From contig JAZARR010000193.1 of assembly GCA_037389465.1 (NCBI GenBank), positions 620,001 to 684,000 of the forward strand: 64,000 nucleotides of DNA, given 5' to 3'. The DNA comes from Baylisascaris procyonis (lineage: Eukaryota > Nematoda > Chromadorea > Rhabditida > Ascarididae). Each line of letters opens with the position of its first letter. Within the stretch, counting starts at the first letter, position 1. The notes beneath the pieces are model-generated. The model searched no databases and was not told the origin of the DNA. It was given only the letters and a program-made list of their open reading frames with translations. This document shows, piece by piece, positions 62,807 to 64,000 of the stretch. A program made the translations under genes and the position numbers.

Positions 62807-64000
62807 CTTCTACCTCTAAGCGTCTGATATATCGGTTGGGGGGAGGGGAGAGGAGGGATTTAGAGGATCATTGTTATTTTTTTTCTTCTAACGAAATACT
62901 TTTATTTTTTCAATGAATTTTTTTCGGGCGGAATTTTGGATTTATTTTAATTCATTCAAGAAAAATTTCAAATTTTTTAAAAAATTTTTGATGAAAATGT
63001 GAAAAATCTCATTCATTATATTCATCTCTTATTACTTCTATCATTATCATTTATGTACGACTAATGATAGAAAATTTTCGCGATTTTTGAATGACATTTG
63101 AAATGTCATTTGGACAAATAATTTAGAGCGAATTATTTGAGAAGAGAGTCGTTGACAAACTTTTTTTTGTGAATTTTGCTTACGTCGCAATCAGTAGAAA
63201 ATAGCGAAGAAAAATTGCTTTTTTTTTGCATTAGAGATGTGATGAAGAATTTTTTTTTATTTGAAATTGACTTTTTTTTATTTCGAGGAGCTTAGGTGGA
63301 GCGTAATATAATTATTTGAAAAACAATGTTTTCTTATCATGAGGTGCTTTTTTTCGTAAATAAATGAAATATCAAAAAAAAATTTTTTTTCATAAAAAAT
63401 TTTCATAAATTAATTGAATATTTAAAGAATTTTTTATAACTGAATTGAATAATAAAAAAAATTTCTTTCATTATTGGAGCTAATTATCATATAACGCTTC
63501 AAAAGTTAAGTGAATTACCAAAAGAAATGAGATGAATATTAGAGAGAATTAATTGATTACCGTATGATAAAACCATTATTCGTTAATTTGAAGCTAGCGC
63601 ATTTGTGAATCATTGCAGCTCTATATTTATCGTACACTATTTTCGTATATTTTGATTCATTTAGCGCTCTGAATTTTTTTTTTGAATTTTATTTTTTAAT
63701 TCGATGACTAGGCTGTTCTCTCTTTCTCCTTTTAAACAGGATTATTTTCACTTTGCTTTCTGTCTCTGTTTTTGGGAGGGAGGGGGGGGGGGGACAAATA
63801 CTCATGGTCAACCCAATTTCTTTGTGTTTGATTTTCAATTGGATTTTGTAAGCGGATTTCCTTTTGTTCGAACTGTCCTATCATTATAGTGCAACAGAGA
63901 TGTTAGATGTTTTTTATGGAATAGACAATTTTAAAATTTATCATTTATCATATTTTTTTAACTTATAAAATTGCCTCGTTGAGAAAATTGGTAGCCAAAA
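62807..64000. other. Probable intron 4 of the BTB gene
   Basis: AT-rich sequence with a G-rich patch at 62839-62859 and a 12-G run at 63782-63793. Possible acceptors near 63618 (CATTGCAG) and 63740 (AAACAG) are not followed by recognisable BTB coding sequence, so the next exon is expected beyond the window. Confidence 0.5.

Overview
The window is a 64-kb piece of an AT-rich, intron-rich animal genome, most probably a nematode. The proteins are clearly metazoan. Three of the four genes have a splice acceptor shortly upstream of their first ATG with no visible upstream coding exon, as expected for trans-spliced (SL) genes. The PAK kinase exons read very close to nematode PAK-1. Long homopolymeric G runs are scattered throughout, as in Caenorhabditis. 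All four genes lie on the plus strand. I rebuilt the exons by hand from reading frame, splice phase and family alignment.

Layout: (1) 607-4516, the last five exons of a p21-activated kinase (PAK group I), kinase domain to stop; the 5' part lies upstream of the window. (2) 4517-11119, intergenic, with one copy of a structured repeat, a G-rich tract and a hairpin with ETS-like sites. (3) 11124-28228, a complete ATP-citrate lyase in 23 exons, 1117 residues, all catalytic modules intact. (4) 28229-32630, intergenic, with a tRNA T-arm-like element. (5) 32632-40555, a complete heterotrimeric G-protein alpha subunit in nine exons, 351 residues, with an atypical P-loop. (6) 40556-57112, 16.5 kb without a recognisable gene but rich in repeats, inverted repeats and a second copy of the structured element. 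(7) From 57186 to beyond the right edge, the 5' part of a BTB/POZ protein resembling the first BTB domain of BTBD8.

The genes do not form a pathway: a Rho/Rac effector kinase, the cytosolic acetyl-CoA producer, a GPCR transducer and a probable BTB adaptor are simply neighbours. No operon-like spacing is seen, since the gaps are 4 to 16 kb.

The most unusual points are the G-alpha P-loop (GSSDSGKST instead of GAGESGKST, with Ser at the position equivalent to Ras Gly12), and a previously unlabelled element of about 130 nt present twice, 42 kb apart, whose 3' half folds into a long hairpin. Other points are frequent AAG 3' splice sites that the reading frame forces, and MITE-like inverted repeats sharing ACAAAAGCGCCGAT.
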